Below the pieces are notes generated by a model, which was given only the letters and a program-made list of their open reading frames with translations, searched no databases and was not told the origin of the DNA. A stretch of DNA of 64,000 nucleotides from Brucella intermedia LMG 3301. Its GTDB lineage: Bacteria; Pseudomonadota; Alphaproteobacteria; Rhizobiales; Rhizobiaceae. This document shows positions 8,694 to 17,356 of this stretch, one piece after another. Position 1 is the first letter of the stretch. Every line of letters starts with the position of its first letter. Location of the stretch: positions 744,001 to 808,000 of the forward strand of contig NZ_ACQA01000001.1 of the NCBI RefSeq assembly GCF_000182645.1. Reading direction: 5' to 3'. The translations under genes and the position numbers were made by a program.

Positions 8694-9212
8694 TTATGAA
8701 TCTGGTGGATTTACAGGCAGGCTGAAAACCTCGCCTTCAAAGGCATCTGCTCCGCGCCCGATCGCGCGTATGGCTGCAACCATCCGCCCCTGACGCCCCA
8801 AAATTTCGTCTGCGAGCGCCACCAGCCGGATATTTGGCGTCGCGGAAGGAGAGAGGCTGCGAATAATCGCGGCAAGCTCGTTTTCACCCAGTTCCGGGTT
8901 CAAAGCGGAAGCTGCGATGTAAGCCGCCGCCGTGGAACGGGAAATACCAGCATAACAGTGGATGAGCAACGGCGCATCCATGGGCCAGACCTTTGCGAAG
9001 TCGAGAAGCGCACGCACATGGCTTTCATCGGGGGCAACCAGTCCCTCGCGCGGTTCAACAATATCGTTGAATGTCAGCGTGAGACGGTTGGCATCATGGC
9101 CATCAGGCAAGGCTGCCGGGGCCTCGCTTCCCAGCGTCACGACATGGCTTGGCCGGTGCAATGCGAGTTGCGCCGCCAGTTGCGACAAGGGCGTCACGAC
9201 GATCAGACTCAT
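8694..9212 (-). CDS. Tyrosine/dual-specificity protein phosphatase family protein
   Basis: A 172-residue cytoplasmic protein with the P-loop HCYAGISRS, giving catalytic Cys86 and phosphate-binding Arg92, the CX5R signature of cysteine phosphatases. It has no signal peptide. The first codons overlap the end of the HD-domain gene by four bases (9209-9212), so it is the third gene of the ygfZ-HD-phosphatase operon. The substrate is unknown; such proteins may act on phosphoproteins or small phosphates. Confidence 0.82.
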   Translation of the reverse strand: MSLIVVTPLSQLAAQLALHRPSHVVTLGSEAPAALPDGHDANRLTLTFNDIVEPREGLVAPDESHVRALLDFAKVWPMDAPLLIHCYAGISRSTAAAYIAASALNPELGENELAAIIRSLSPSATPNIRLVALADEILGRQGRMVAAIRAIGRGADAFEGEVFSLPVNPPDS

Positions 9213-9829
9213 CGGTTCTGCCGTGCTTCTTCCAGTGCCGCAAACCGTGCGAGGAAATCCGTCTGCACCTCCTGTGTGGGGCGGGGTGTTATGTCCAGCC
9301 CTGCCGGATCGAAACCGCGCGGACGGCCGAAATATTTGACGGCTTCCGCCTCGGTGAAACCTGCGAGCCGCGTGGCCTCAAAGAAGGCTGCGACCTGATC
9401 GGCGCGCTTGATGAGCGTCTTGAGTTGGGCGGGAACGGTTATGGGTAGAGAAAAACGCAGGTGAATGGCGTTTTCCAGCCGCGTTTCGATCATCTTGTAG
9501 TTGCCGCCCATCACCGCCTTGAAGGGGGAAATCATGTCGCCGATCACATATTCCGGCGCGTCGTGCAGAAGCGAGAGTAGCTGCCACTCGATGCTGGCGT
9601 CAGGCACCAGTCGGGTGAATATCTGGTTCACCAGCAGCGAATGCTGGGCAACGGAAAATGCGTGTTCACCGACAGTCTGCCCGTTCCACCGCGCCACGCG
9701 GGCGAGACCATGGGCTATATCCTCTATCTCGACATCGAGCGGCGACGGGTCTAGCAGGTCAAGGCGCCGCCCCGACAACATGCGTTGCCAGGCGCGCGTC
9801 TTGCCGGAAGATCGGTCGGCGCTTGCCAT
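9209..9829 (-). CDS. HD-domain phosphohydrolase (YfbR-like)
   Basis: A 206-residue metal-dependent hydrolase. His56 in TVGEHAFSV and the His89-Asp90 pair in LLHDAPEYVIGDM form the HD metal site. The order of motifs resembles 5'-deoxynucleotidase YfbR, so nucleotide monophosphate hydrolysis is plausible but unproven. Its ATG overlaps the TGA of ygfZ by one base (TGATG at 9829) and its 3' end overlaps the phosphatase gene. Confidence 0.8.
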   Translation of the reverse strand: MASADRSSGKTRAWQRMLSGRRLDLLDPSPLDVEIEDIAHGLARVARWNGQTVGEHAFSVAQHSLLVNQIFTRLVPDASIEWQLLSLLHDAPEYVIGDMISPFKAVMGGNYKMIETRLENAIHLRFSLPITVPAQLKTLIKRADQVAAFFEATRLAGFTEAEAVKYFGRPRGFDPAGLDITPRPTQEVQTDFLARFAALEEARQNR

Positions 9830-10692
9830 CAGGCGTTACCTGCTTCGGCTTCCGGAAACCCGAACCGCACATGCGGCGGCAAGGTGAGCGTTACGGGCGT
9901 CTCGCCCGCCAGAACGGTGCTGCCGGCATCCATTGCATCCTTGACGCGATCAATGCGCACAAGTGCGATGCCGACCATATCGGCCGAACTTCCCATCGTG
10001 CCGATCTCGCGCCCGTCCACAGTAATCGGTGTGCCCATTGGCGGAAGAGGGACTTCGGAACGTGCCACCAGAACGCGCCGTCTGGCCGTGCCGCGATGCT
10101 GCATCCGGGAAACGACTTCCTGTCCGATGAAACAGCCTTTCGGAAAGGAGACGCCGCCCGTCTGGTCGAAATTGACGTCATGCGGGAAGACGTCATTGTA
10201 AGCGAAATCCGTTTCACCTTCCGCTATGCCATGTTCCGCCCGCAGCTTTGTCCACGCGCTCTGGTCGGTCGTGCCATCTGCGCGGCCATAAATCCGGCGG
10301 ACATTCAGTTCAGCCGGAAAGCGGCTGTCGCGCTTGATTGAATCATCTTGTGAAGGCGGTGAATCACCTTGCCAGGAAACGCTGACAAGTGATTCTGGCT
10401 GCTGGGTTATCTCGGCTTTCGCGCGCAGCCTGTAGAGGGTGATCCGCTTGATGAAATCGGCGGCAACGCTTGCCGGAAGATCGAAGCGCAAGCCGCCATC
10501 GATGCGTGAAACGAGAAAATCGAACAGGATTTTCCCTTGTGGAATGAGCAATGCTCCGGGTTTCAGGTCGTCCGGTCCGAGTTTGTCGAGATCGGTGGTG
10601 ATCACCGCCTGCAGGAATTTTTCCGCTTCCTCGCCCGTGATATGAACCAACGCCCTGTTGGAAAGATTTACCGTTTCAGCTGCCGTCGTCAT
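9829..10692 (-). CDS. ygfZ: Folate-binding protein YgfZ
   Basis: GcvT-like, tetrahydrofolate-binding protein that supports iron-sulfur cluster repair and assembly. The diagnostic KGCFIGQE motif with its conserved cysteine lies at about residues 185-192. I start at the ATG at 10692 (NLSNRALVHITGEEAEKFLQ follows), because the extra 78 upstream codons in the same frame overlap the divergent promoter and dihydroorotase gene and look non-coding. Length is then 287 residues, usual for alphaproteobacterial YgfZ. First gene of a three-gene operon with overlapping stops and starts. Confidence 0.9.
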   Translation of the reverse strand: MTTAAETVNLSNRALVHITGEEAEKFLQAVITTDLDKLGPDDLKPGALLIPQGKILFDFLVSRIDGGLRFDLPASVAADFIKRITLYRLRAKAEITQQPESLVSVSWQGDSPPSQDDSIKRDSRFPAELNVRRIYGRADGTTDQSAWTKLRAEHGIAEGETDFAYNDVFPHDVNFDQTGGVSFPKGCFIGQEVVSRMQHRGTARRRVLVARSEVPLPPMGTPITVDGREIGTMGSSADMVGIALVRIDRVKDAMDAGSTVLAGETPVTLTLPPHVRFGFPEAEAGNA

Positions 10693-10777
10693 CGCTTCGT
10701 CCTTGCCTTTCGCGCCCTCGTTACGTAAGCCCCAATGGACAGGCTCGCAAGTCCCATCAATCTGGCAGGAGACAACC

Positions 10778-12112
10778 ATGGCCGAAACATTCGATACGAT
10801 TTTGAAGGGTGCAACCATCGTCAACCACGACGGTATAGGCCAGCGAGACATCGGGATTCGGAATGGTCGCATTGCTGCCATAGGCTCCCTTTCCACCCAT
10901 GCGGCGGGTGAGGTGATCGATTGCACCGGCCTGCATATCCTGCCCGGTGTGGTCGACAGTCAGGTGCATTTCCGCGAGCCGGGCCTTGAGCATAAGGAAG
11001 ATCTCGAAACCGGTTCCCTTGCCGCCGTGCTGGGTGGCGTGACCTCTGTCTTCGAGATGCCGAACACCAAGCCCCTCACCACTTCCGCCGAGACGCTGGA
11101 AGACAAGGTGAGACGTGGCCGCCATCGCATGCACTGCGATTTTGCCTTCTGGGTTGGTGGCACGCGCGATAATGCGAAGGACGTTGCCGAACTGGAACGC
11201 CTGCCGGGTGCTGCCGGCATCAAGGTTTTCATGGGGTCGTCCACCGGCGATCTGCTGGTCGAGGATGACGACGGCGTTCGCTCTATCCTCAAGAACACGC
11301 GCCGTCGTGCGGCTTTTCACTCCGAGGACGAGTTCCGGTTGGAGGAGCGCAAGGGTCTGCGCGTAGAGGGCGATCCGTCGAGCCATCCGGTCTGGCGTGA
11401 TGAAATTGCAGCGCTTCAGTGCACGGAACGCCTTGTGCGCATCGCACGCGACACTGGCGCACGCATCCATGTGCTGCATATCTCGACTGCCGAGGAAATC
11501 GACTTCCTGAAAGATCATAAGGATGTCGCGACGTGCGAAGCAACACCGCATCATCTCACCTTGTCGGCCGATGACTACAAGACGCTCGGCAATCTCATTC
11601 AGATGAACCCGCCCGTTCGCGACAAGCGCCACCGCGATGGCGTGTGGAAAGGGATCGATCAGGGTATTGTCGATGTGCTCGGTTCAGACCATGCTCCGCA
11701 TACGCTGGAAGAAAAGCAGAAGCCCTATCCGGCTTCCCCGTCCGGCATGACGGGCGTGCAGACGCTGGTGCCGATCATGCTCGATCACATCAATGCGGGC
11801 AGGCTGACACTGGAGCGCTTCGTCGATCTTTCCAGCCATGGCCCGAACCGTATTTTCGGCATGGCCCGCAAGGGGCGCATCGCGATCGGCTACGATGCAG
11901 ACCTGACCATCGTGGACATGAAGCGCCGCGAAACGATCACGCATGAACAGGCCGGTTCGAAAGCTGGCTGGACGCCCTATCACGGCAAGACCGTCACCGG
12001 ATGGCCGGTAGGCACTTTCGTGCGCGGGATCAAGGTGATGTGGGAAGCGGAAATCGTGAACGCCAGCAAGGGCGAGCCGGTGGAGTTCCTCGAAGCGCTG
12101 CCGCATCGCTGA
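10778..12112 (+). CDS. pyrC: Dihydroorotase-like amidohydrolase
   Basis: Amidohydrolase-superfamily enzyme of 444 residues, matching the class I dihydroorotases that close carbamoyl-aspartate to dihydroorotate in pyrimidine synthesis. Visible motifs are VHFREPG (residues 63-69), KVFMGSSTG with the likely carbamylated lysine, histidines in AAFHSED and IHVLHIST, and GSDHAPHT. The usual DxHVH motif reads DSQVH here, so the first metal histidine is glutamine (residue 62). AGGAG lies just before ATG 10778; an in-frame TTG at 10658 would run into ygfZ and is rejected. Allantoinase-like or other ring hydrolase activity is an alternative. Confidence 0.85.
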   Translation: MAETFDTILKGATIVNHDGIGQRDIGIRNGRIAAIGSLSTHAAGEVIDCTGLHILPGVVDSQVHFREPGLEHKEDLETGSLAAVLGGVTSVFEMPNTKPLTTSAETLEDKVRRGRHRMHCDFAFWVGGTRDNAKDVAELERLPGAAGIKVFMGSSTGDLLVEDDDGVRSILKNTRRRAAFHSEDEFRLEERKGLRVEGDPSSHPVWRDEIAALQCTERLVRIARDTGARIHVLHISTAEEIDFLKDHKDVATCEATPHHLTLSADDYKTLGNLIQMNPPVRDKRHRDGVWKGIDQGIVDVLGSDHAPHTLEEKQKPYPASPSGMTGVQTLVPIMLDHINAGRLTLERFVDLSSHGPNRIFGMARKGRIAIGYDADLTIVDMKRRETITHEQAGSKAGWTPYHGKTVTGWPVGTFVRGIKVMWEAEIVNASKGEPVEFLEALPHR

Positions 12113-12122
12113 AGGTCGTCTC

Positions 12123-12428
12123 GTGTTCGTTGTCAACCTGACTTACAGCAAGCCTCTCGAAGAGATCGAGAGGCATCTCGAGGCGCATCGGGATTTTCTG
12201 AACCGGCAGTATGCGGAGGGTATTTTTCTCGCTTCCGGACCGAAAAATCCACGCGACGGCGGCGTGATCCTCGCAAGCGGCAAGATCAGCAGAAACGAGC
12301 TGGAAGCGATACTGAACCTGGATCCTTTCAGGCAGTACGGGCTGGCGACTTATGATGTTACCGAGTTCACCCCCGTGAAATATGCTCCGGCTCTGGCCGA
12401 GGGCTGCGGGCCCCGCGCGTTGGCGTGA
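12123..12428 (+). CDS. YciI-like protein
   Basis: A 101-residue ferredoxin-fold protein of the YciI family, with the opening VNLTYSKPLEEIERHLEAHRDFL and the SGPKNPRDGG segment. It has the histidine (in EAHRDFL) and downstream aspartate that line the putative active site of the family. The function of YciI proteins is largely unknown. It starts at a GTG, ten bases after the dihydroorotase-like gene, and is probably in the same transcript. Confidence 0.82.
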   Translation: MFVVNLTYSKPLEEIERHLEAHRDFLNRQYAEGIFLASGPKNPRDGGVILASGKISRNELEAILNLDPFRQYGLATYDVTEFTPVKYAPALAEGCGPRALA

Positions 12429-12483
12429 TCTGTCCGCTCTTTGTCCGCAAGGTGGCTTTCGGTCCGGGTTGCAAGGCGTATTT

Positions 12484-12510
12484 TCTCCCTATAGTTTTTT
12501 CATAGGGAGA
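12484..12510 (+). promoter_or_regulatory. Hairpin covering the ribosome binding site of the hydrolase gene
   Basis: A perfect 9-bp inverted repeat, TCTCCCTAT and ATAGGGAGA, with loop AGTTTTTTC. The 3' arm is itself the AGGGAGA ribosome site, six bases before the ATG at 12517. Folding in RNA would hide that site. Confidence 0.5.
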
Positions 12511-12516
12511 ACGAAA

Positions 12517-13083
12517 ATGTCCGCTCACGATACAGCCCTGCTGGTTATCGACGCTCAGGAGTCATTCCGCCATCGGCCTTATTACCGGGACGAAGAGGTG
12601 GGTGCCTATATTGAACGCCAGCAGGCGCTTATAGACGGCGCGAAGCGTGCCGGCATTCCGGTGGTCCAGATTTTTCATGTCGAGAATGAAGGCCCGTTCT
12701 CAGAAGCCTCGGGTCTGGTGAAGCCGATTTCGCCGCTATCCATTGAACCCGATGCGGTTTTCCGCAAGCGTCGCCACAGCGCGCTGGTCGGAAGCGGGCT
12801 CGACGTCTGGCTGGTTGCCAATGGCATCCGCCGCGTGCTGGTTTCCGGCATTCGTACAGAACAGTGCTGCGAGACAACCACGCGGCAGGCATCGGATTTT
12901 GGATATCAGGTCGATTTCGTGAGCGAAGCGACGTTGACCTTCCCGATGACGGACGCAACTGGCCGGGAATGGAGCGCTGCGGAAATCAAGGCTCGTACCG
13001 AACTTGTGTTGGCCAATCGCTTTGCCCGTATCGTAACCGTGGAACAGGCGTTGGCCGCGCCCGGAGAACGGAAGGCGGCATGA
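12517..13083 (+). CDS. Isochorismatase-family cysteine hydrolase
   Basis: A 188-residue cytoplasmic hydrolase with the Asp-Lys-Cys triad of the isochorismatase/nicotinamidase fold: Asp12 in LLVIDAQESF, Lys84 in FRKRRHSAL and Cys117 in SGIRTEQCCETT. The substrate, probably an amide, cannot be assigned. The ATG at 12517 is preceded by AGGGAGA inside a hairpin (12484-12510), so translation may be controlled. The end overlaps the GlxA-type regulator gene by four bases, which suggests that the pair works together. Confidence 0.85.
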   Translation: MSAHDTALLVIDAQESFRHRPYYRDEEVGAYIERQQALIDGAKRAGIPVVQIFHVENEGPFSEASGLVKPISPLSIEPDAVFRKRRHSALVGSGLDVWLVANGIRRVLVSGIRTEQCCETTTRQASDFGYQVDFVSEATLTFPMTDATGREWSAAEIKARTELVLANRFARIVTVEQALAAPGERKAA

Positions 13084-14081
13084 GTGACCACGCGGACATT
13101 GCCCGGCTGATCCCGGTTTATGTCGTCATCCCGCCACGCGTGCTTCTGCTCGACGTGGCGGGACCGCTTGAGGTTCTGCGCAAGGCAAATCTTGAACAGA
13201 ACAAGGTGCGGTTCGACGTTCATTATGTCGGGCCCGCACCGACTGCGATCAGTTCCATCGGCCTGTCGGTCGCGGGCGTGGAACCGTTGCCGCAGGCGCT
13301 GCCGGATGGCGCGCTGGTCATTGTTTCGGGTGCAGCCGATGTGCCGCTCGGAAATGCGGAGACTGACCGGTCTACCGATGCCGCGCTGGAAAAAGACATT
13401 GTTGTATGGCTTCGGCGGACGGTTCGTCCCGGCGTGCGGCTGGTGACGATCTGTTCCGGCGCGCTGCTTGCAGCGCGTGCGGGACTTCTCGACGGCTACT
13501 CATGCACCACCCACCACCTGACGATCGGCGAGCTTGAGAGGCTGGCGCCCGCCGCGCGGGTGCAGGAAAACAGGCTCTTCGTGGAAGACGGCGAGCGGCT
13601 GACGAGCGCCGGCATCACCGCCGGGATCGATCTGATGCTGCACATCGTTGCGGGGCTTGCCGATCACGCCACGGCGCTGGCGGTCGCGCGTTATCTGGTC
13701 GTCTATCTGCGCCGCAGCGGCAGTGATCCGCAGCTATCGCCCTGGCTTGAGGGGCGAAATCACATGAACCCCGTCGTGCACCGCGCACAGGATGCCATCG
13801 CCGATGATCCGGTGGCGGACTGGTCTGTGGAGCGGCTGGCGCATATCGGCGGGGCAAGCCCGCGCAACTTCTCGCGCCTGTTCAATGAATATGCCGGAAT
13901 GACGGTGACGGATTACGTCAACAGGCTCAAGATCAGCCTCGCACGCGAGATGCTTCTGAATTCCGAACTCGATATCGAGAATGTGGCGACAAGGGCTGGC
14001 TTTGCCTCCGCGCGGCAATTTCGCCGGGTCTGGCAGCGCATCTACAACGAGCCGCCGAGCCGGGTCCGCCTTGCGGTCTGA
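13080..14081 (+). CDS. GlxA family transcriptional regulator
   Basis: A 333-residue regulator with an N-terminal DJ-1/PfpI-like domain (VTICSGALLAARAGLLDG, with the nucleophile-elbow Cys) and a C-terminal AraC-type double helix-turn-helix (WSVERLAHIGGASPRNFSRL and ATRAGFASARQFRRVWQR). The ATG overlaps the stop of the cysteine hydrolase (ATGA). Regulators of this type often sense amides or nitrogen compounds, in keeping with the neighbouring hydrolase, but that link is inference. Its stop directly abuts the stop of the convergent gene at 14082. Confidence 0.88.
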   Translation: MSDHADIARLIPVYVVIPPRVLLLDVAGPLEVLRKANLEQNKVRFDVHYVGPAPTAISSIGLSVAGVEPLPQALPDGALVIVSGAADVPLGNAETDRSTDAALEKDIVVWLRRTVRPGVRLVTICSGALLAARAGLLDGYSCTTHHLTIGELERLAPAARVQENRLFVEDGERLTSAGITAGIDLMLHIVAGLADHATALAVARYLVVYLRRSGSDPQLSPWLEGRNHMNPVVHRAQDAIADDPVADWSVERLAHIGGASPRNFSRLFNEYAGMTVTDYVNRLKISLAREMLLNSELDIENVATRAGFASARQFRRVWQRIYNEPPSRVRLAV

Positions 14082-14819
14082 TTATTCGCCAGCGGTGAAA
14101 AAGCGCCAGCTCCCGTCCGGTCCGATGCCGATACTGTAGAAGATGTAGCCGCCCGCCTTCTTCATGTCCTCGAAATCGCCTGCGGTGACGATTTCGAACA
14201 GCTCGACGATCTGCGGCGGCGTCAGCCTGTCGAGCGGCATGGCGTAGAAATAGGGCCAGACATAGACCTCGTCGTCCTTGCCTGCATTCAGGTGCACATA
14301 GCCCGTATCCAGCAGATCGACAATGATCGCCAGCACCTCGCGGCCTGCCTCGTCGCCCGAAAGCGATTTGAGGAAATCGATGACATCTTCCTCGTGGTCT
14401 TCCAGCGACAGTTGTGTAGCCTTGTCCTCGATACCGAGAAGCGGACGCAATTGCTCTATGTCGCCGGAACGGGCGGCTTGCAACATGCGCTTGCGCATCA
14501 GCCTGACAGGCTCAGGTAGCTTGTCGAAGTCGCGGTGGATTTCCGGCATGGGCTTCGCGGATGCTGCCGGGGCAGGTGCGTTGTCCGGTGAAATTCTCGG
14601 CACAGCGCGGGGAAGCGCGCCGGGCAAGGGAATGGGGGAAGGGTTGTCGTCTTCATCCGCCGCAACGCGGGCGCCGGGACGTTGCAGGAAATCCGACTGA
14701 TCCGCCAGCGCGACGTCGAATGCGTTTGCCGCCGCCGCGGGCAAGGCAATGCCGCAGGCAAGGAATATCCCTGCCAGTAGATTTCGGGGCGAGGCGGAGT
14801 TCCTGATCGAGAATGACAT
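14082..14819 (-). CDS. Conserved exported protein of unknown function
   Basis: A 245-residue protein with a signal peptide (hydrophobic core AGIFLACGIALPAAAANAF). A proline-rich linker (residues 60-95) precedes a C-terminal domain of about 150 residues ending in YSIGIGPDGSWRFFTAGE. There are no cysteines in the mature part and no catalytic motif that I recognise. The length and low-complexity linker fit a periplasmic protein conserved in Rhizobiales. The stop is immediately next to the stop of the convergent regulator, with no room for a terminator. Confidence 0.75.
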   Translation of the reverse strand: MSFSIRNSASPRNLLAGIFLACGIALPAAAANAFDVALADQSDFLQRPGARVAADEDDNPSPIPLPGALPRAVPRISPDNAPAPAASAKPMPEIHRDFDKLPEPVRLMRKRMLQAARSGDIEQLRPLLGIEDKATQLSLEDHEEDVIDFLKSLSGDEAGREVLAIIVDLLDTGYVHLNAGKDDEVYVWPYFYAMPLDRLTPPQIVELFEIVTAGDFEDMKKAGGYIFYSIGIGPDGSWRFFTAGE

Positions 14820-14894
14820 TTGGCGCTGGAATGGGGGACGCCGGAGGGAACCGCTGCGCCGGTCTGGTCCCGCGACCGGCGTTATATGGAATGT

Positions 14895-15161
14895 TTACTG
14901 AAGAACGCGCTGCGGCAGGAAGGTTCCCGCCACGATCTGTTCACGCATTTTCTCGATCAACTCCAGTGCACAGTCGTCACCGGCTTCGCGGATCAATTCG
15001 GTAAGCGCGGTCGTAAAGGCCGCTTCAGCAAGGATTTCCGGTTCGATACCTTCAGAGATACCGTCTGCCCAGGCCTCGTTATGATATTCGATTGCGACGA
15101 GCTTTTTCTCGCGCGCAATCATTTCGTCCAGATCGGCCGGTGCATGTTCCATAGACTTCAT
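14895..15161 (-). CDS. Small conserved protein of unknown function
   Basis: An 88-residue acidic, soluble protein starting at MKSMEHAPADLDEMIAREKK, rich in Glu and Ala and predicted helical, with no membrane segment or signal peptide. An in-frame upstream ATG at 15218 would add a basic tail of 19 residues, which I think less likely. Normal codon use supports a real gene. I do not recognise a family. It is preceded by a 150-base non-coding gap. Confidence 0.6.
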   Translation of the reverse strand: MKSMEHAPADLDEMIAREKKLVAIEYHNEAWADGISEGIEPEILAEAAFTTALTELIREAGDDCALELIEKMREQIVAGTFLPQRVLQ

Positions 15162-15317
15162 CCTGGCTTTCGCCTTTCTGTTGCGCTGTCGGTGTCTCAC
15201 CGTTTTGCGGGAGCTCAACCACCTGGCAACGTGACTGCCTTCTTAAGACAGTGTTAACAGATTATCACGGATTTGAATGAACTAATCCTGTCAATCCGCA
15301 CAAGAGTGAATGATTGG

Positions 15318-15701
15318 TTAATTTCCATAGCGTGAGATGATCTCGTTCGACAAGTCCCCGCCTTCCTTCATGTAGCGATCTATCGCCGCAAGCGCCGAGG
15401 GTGTGCAGCGGGTATAATTGTCGCTGAACACGCGATAGCCGTGGTTGAAGCTTGAAACGAGCCGCACCCGTTCGGCTTCGGAAGGCTTTTCCGCCGTCAC
15501 TATCGCATCCATCCGATCGCGCCATTCACTGCCGGCTTCGCCGCACAGATTGCGCAGGTAATGAAGCGAACCGAGAATTTCGGCGAGCCGCAACATCTTC
15601 CCTTCATAGGGCGCGTCCTGAGCGAAGGCCGGAAATGCCGCCCCGACCCACAAAGCAATCGAGAAGCAGGCAGCCGGTCGAAAAAACGGAATGCTCTTCA
15701 A
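15318..15701 (-). CDS. TIGR02301 family exported protein
   Basis: A 127-residue protein with a signal peptide ending near AFAQD. The mature part has LAEILGSLHYLRNLCGE, VSSFNHGYR and CTPSALAAIDRY, the pattern of the alphaproteobacterial family TIGR02301, with two conserved cysteines that could form a disulfide. The family function is unknown; the location is probably periplasmic. Confidence 0.8.
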   Translation of the reverse strand: MKSIPFFRPAACFSIALWVGAAFPAFAQDAPYEGKMLRLAEILGSLHYLRNLCGEAGSEWRDRMDAIVTAEKPSEAERVRLVSSFNHGYRVFSDNYTRCTPSALAAIDRYMKEGGDLSNEIISRYGN

Positions 15702-15762
15702 TCGAAACCTCTCACCTGAAATGAGCTATTGCCACAAATAGGGGCCGCTTCAAGGCAGATCG

Positions 15763-16221
15763 CTAAACAGGATTAATATCCGGACATTTGTCTTCTGTCT
15801 CCGCCACCGACCGGGCGACATCGAGCGTGCTGTCCGTCACCTTCGCGACGGCCATTTCTTCTATCGTCAGCCAGTGGATGGAAGCGGCGTCGTCCCCCGC
15901 TATCTCCCGGCCCGACACGTGCAGGGCGCGGAAGACGGACAGGTAATAGCTCCTGGCATAGGCCTTGCCCTCAAGCGCCAGATCCACGGTTATGACATGC
16001 GACAGGGCCTTTGCATCGAGCGCGGTTTCTTCCTTCAGTTCACGAATTGCCGCTTGTTCCGGCGTTTCGCCTGCTTCGATACTGCCACCCGGAAAGGCGA
16101 GCCAGCCTTTCCACGGTTCTTTCCCGCGCTCGACCAGCAGGAAGCGCCCTTCGCGCCGGCAGATCAGCGACACACCATGAACCTTGGCGGGAATCGGAAA
16201 TACGGGAACTGTTTTCATCAT
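15763..16221 (-). CDS. NUDIX hydrolase
   Basis: A 152-residue hydrolase of nucleoside diphosphate derivatives. The Nudix box is visible as GGSIEAGETPEQAAIRELKE followed by ET. The N-terminal segment VSLICRREGRFLLVERG and the position of the box resemble ADP-ribose or ADP-sugar pyrophosphatases, but the substrate is not certain. Two adjacent ATGs (16221 and 16218) could start it. It is divergent from the SRAP-domain gene, with 84 bases between. Confidence 0.85.
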   Translation of the reverse strand: MMKTVPVFPIPAKVHGVSLICRREGRFLLVERGKEPWKGWLAFPGGSIEAGETPEQAAIRELKEETALDAKALSHVITVDLALEGKAYARSYYLSVFRALHVSGREIAGDDAASIHWLTIEEMAVAKVTDSTLDVARSVAETEDKCPDINPV

Positions 16222-16305
16222 GCCCTAGCTATGATCGTGCAGACACTGGTTGGCAATGGCAAAGCGCCCCTTGACCGCTTACCAAAAAGCTTGAACATGC
16301 CCACT

Positions 16306-17085
16306 ATGTGTGGACGTTTTTCATTGACTGCAAGCCGGGAAGAGCTGGAAGCCTTCGCGGCCGCATTGATCGCAGAGGATTTTCCTCCACGATATAATAT
16401 CGCGCCAACGCAGCCCATATTGACAATTCTGGGCGGGGAAACGCCGCCCCCGGGCAGCAACAGGCCGGATCGCGTCGGGTTGCTGGTGCGTTGGGGATTT
16501 GTTCCGTCCTGGGTCAAGGACCCGAACGACTGGCCGCTCATGTTCAATATCCGCTCCGAGACCGCTGCGGAGAAGAATTCGTTTCGCGCAGCCCTGAACC
16601 ACCGGCGCGTTTTGATCCCGGCATCGGGTTTCTACGAATGGCGTCGCGAGGGAAAGAACAAGGCGCAAGCCTATTGGGTGCGCCCGCGCGGGGGCGGTAT
16701 GGTGGCTTTTGGGGGCCTGGTCGAGACGTGGAGCAGTGCGGACGGATCGCAGATCGATACCGGAGGCATATTGACCACGAGCGCAAACGGCCTGCTGCGA
16801 CCGATCCATGAGAGGATGCCCGTTGTCGTGCAGCCCGAGGATTTTGCCCGCTGGCTGGACTGCAAGCGGTTCCTGCCGCGTGAAGTGGCGGATATAATGC
16901 GCCCGGCTCAGGATGATTTCTTTGAAGCCATTCCCGTGTCGGACAGGGTCAACAAGGTGGCCAACACGACGCCCGATTTGCAGGATCGCGTAGAGGAACA
17001 GCTAGCTTTGGAGCGTGCAGTGCCAAAGCGAAAGAGCAAGCCCGATTCCGATAACGGCAATGACGGGCAGCTTTCGATGTTCTGA
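16306..17085 (+). CDS. SRAP/YedK-family abasic-site processing protein
   Basis: A 259-residue protein of the HMCES/YedK family, which links covalently to abasic sites in single-stranded DNA through the amino group and thiol of Cys2. This requirement fixes the start at ATG 16306, so that the protein begins MCGRFSL; the 144 in-frame codons upstream are therefore not part of the gene. Further conserved elements are FNIRSET, PASGFYEW with the active-site Glu, and the catalytic His in PIHERMPV. The C-terminal tail is basic and polar. It is divergent from the NUDIX gene. Confidence 0.9.
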   Translation: MCGRFSLTASREELEAFAAALIAEDFPPRYNIAPTQPILTILGGETPPPGSNRPDRVGLLVRWGFVPSWVKDPNDWPLMFNIRSETAAEKNSFRAALNHRRVLIPASGFYEWRREGKNKAQAYWVRPRGGGMVAFGGLVETWSSADGSQIDTGGILTTSANGLLRPIHERMPVVVQPEDFARWLDCKRFLPREVADIMRPAQDDFFEAIPVSDRVNKVANTTPDLQDRVEEQLALERAVPKRKSKPDSDNGNDGQLSMF

Positions 17086-17188
17086 CAGCATTCGCCAGTC
17101 TTTCCGGACTGGCGCCGTTTATTACGCATCCACCAACTCCGGGCGCCTCACTTAAGGGCGCTCCGGGCGCTGAACCGGACCAGCTTTC

Positions 17189-17356
17189 TCAGCCTGTCTT
17201 CTTGACGGCGAGAATAGAACGCCGGCGATTGTCGTTGCGACCGTCGCTGCTGCGCCGCGTTGCGTTCAGCAATGCTGCAACAAGCACGGCAGGCCCGATC
17301 TCGCGGTATTTGTCAACCAGTCGGTCTTGGCGGGGTTGCAGTTCACTCTTAGACAT
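17189..17356 (-). CDS. Small basic protein of unknown function (55 residues)
   Basis: A short frame beginning MSKSELQPRQDRLVDKYREI with a strong AAGGAAGG ribosome site, the AAGGA lying 5 bases before the ATG at 17356. The product has a short hydrophobic stretch (IGPAVLVAALL) and an arginine-rich C-terminus. The open frame continues upstream to 17638 but without a second good start signal, so the short form is preferred. The function is unknown. Confidence 0.6.
   Translation of the reverse strand: MSKSELQPRQDRLVDKYREIGPAVLVAALLNATRRSSDGRNDNRRRSILAVKKTG

Noticed and set aside
15874..16305. N-terminal extension of the SRAP protein (144 codons)
   Set aside because: SRAP proteins need Cys at position 2, so the start must be 16306; the extension is antisense to the NUDIX gene.
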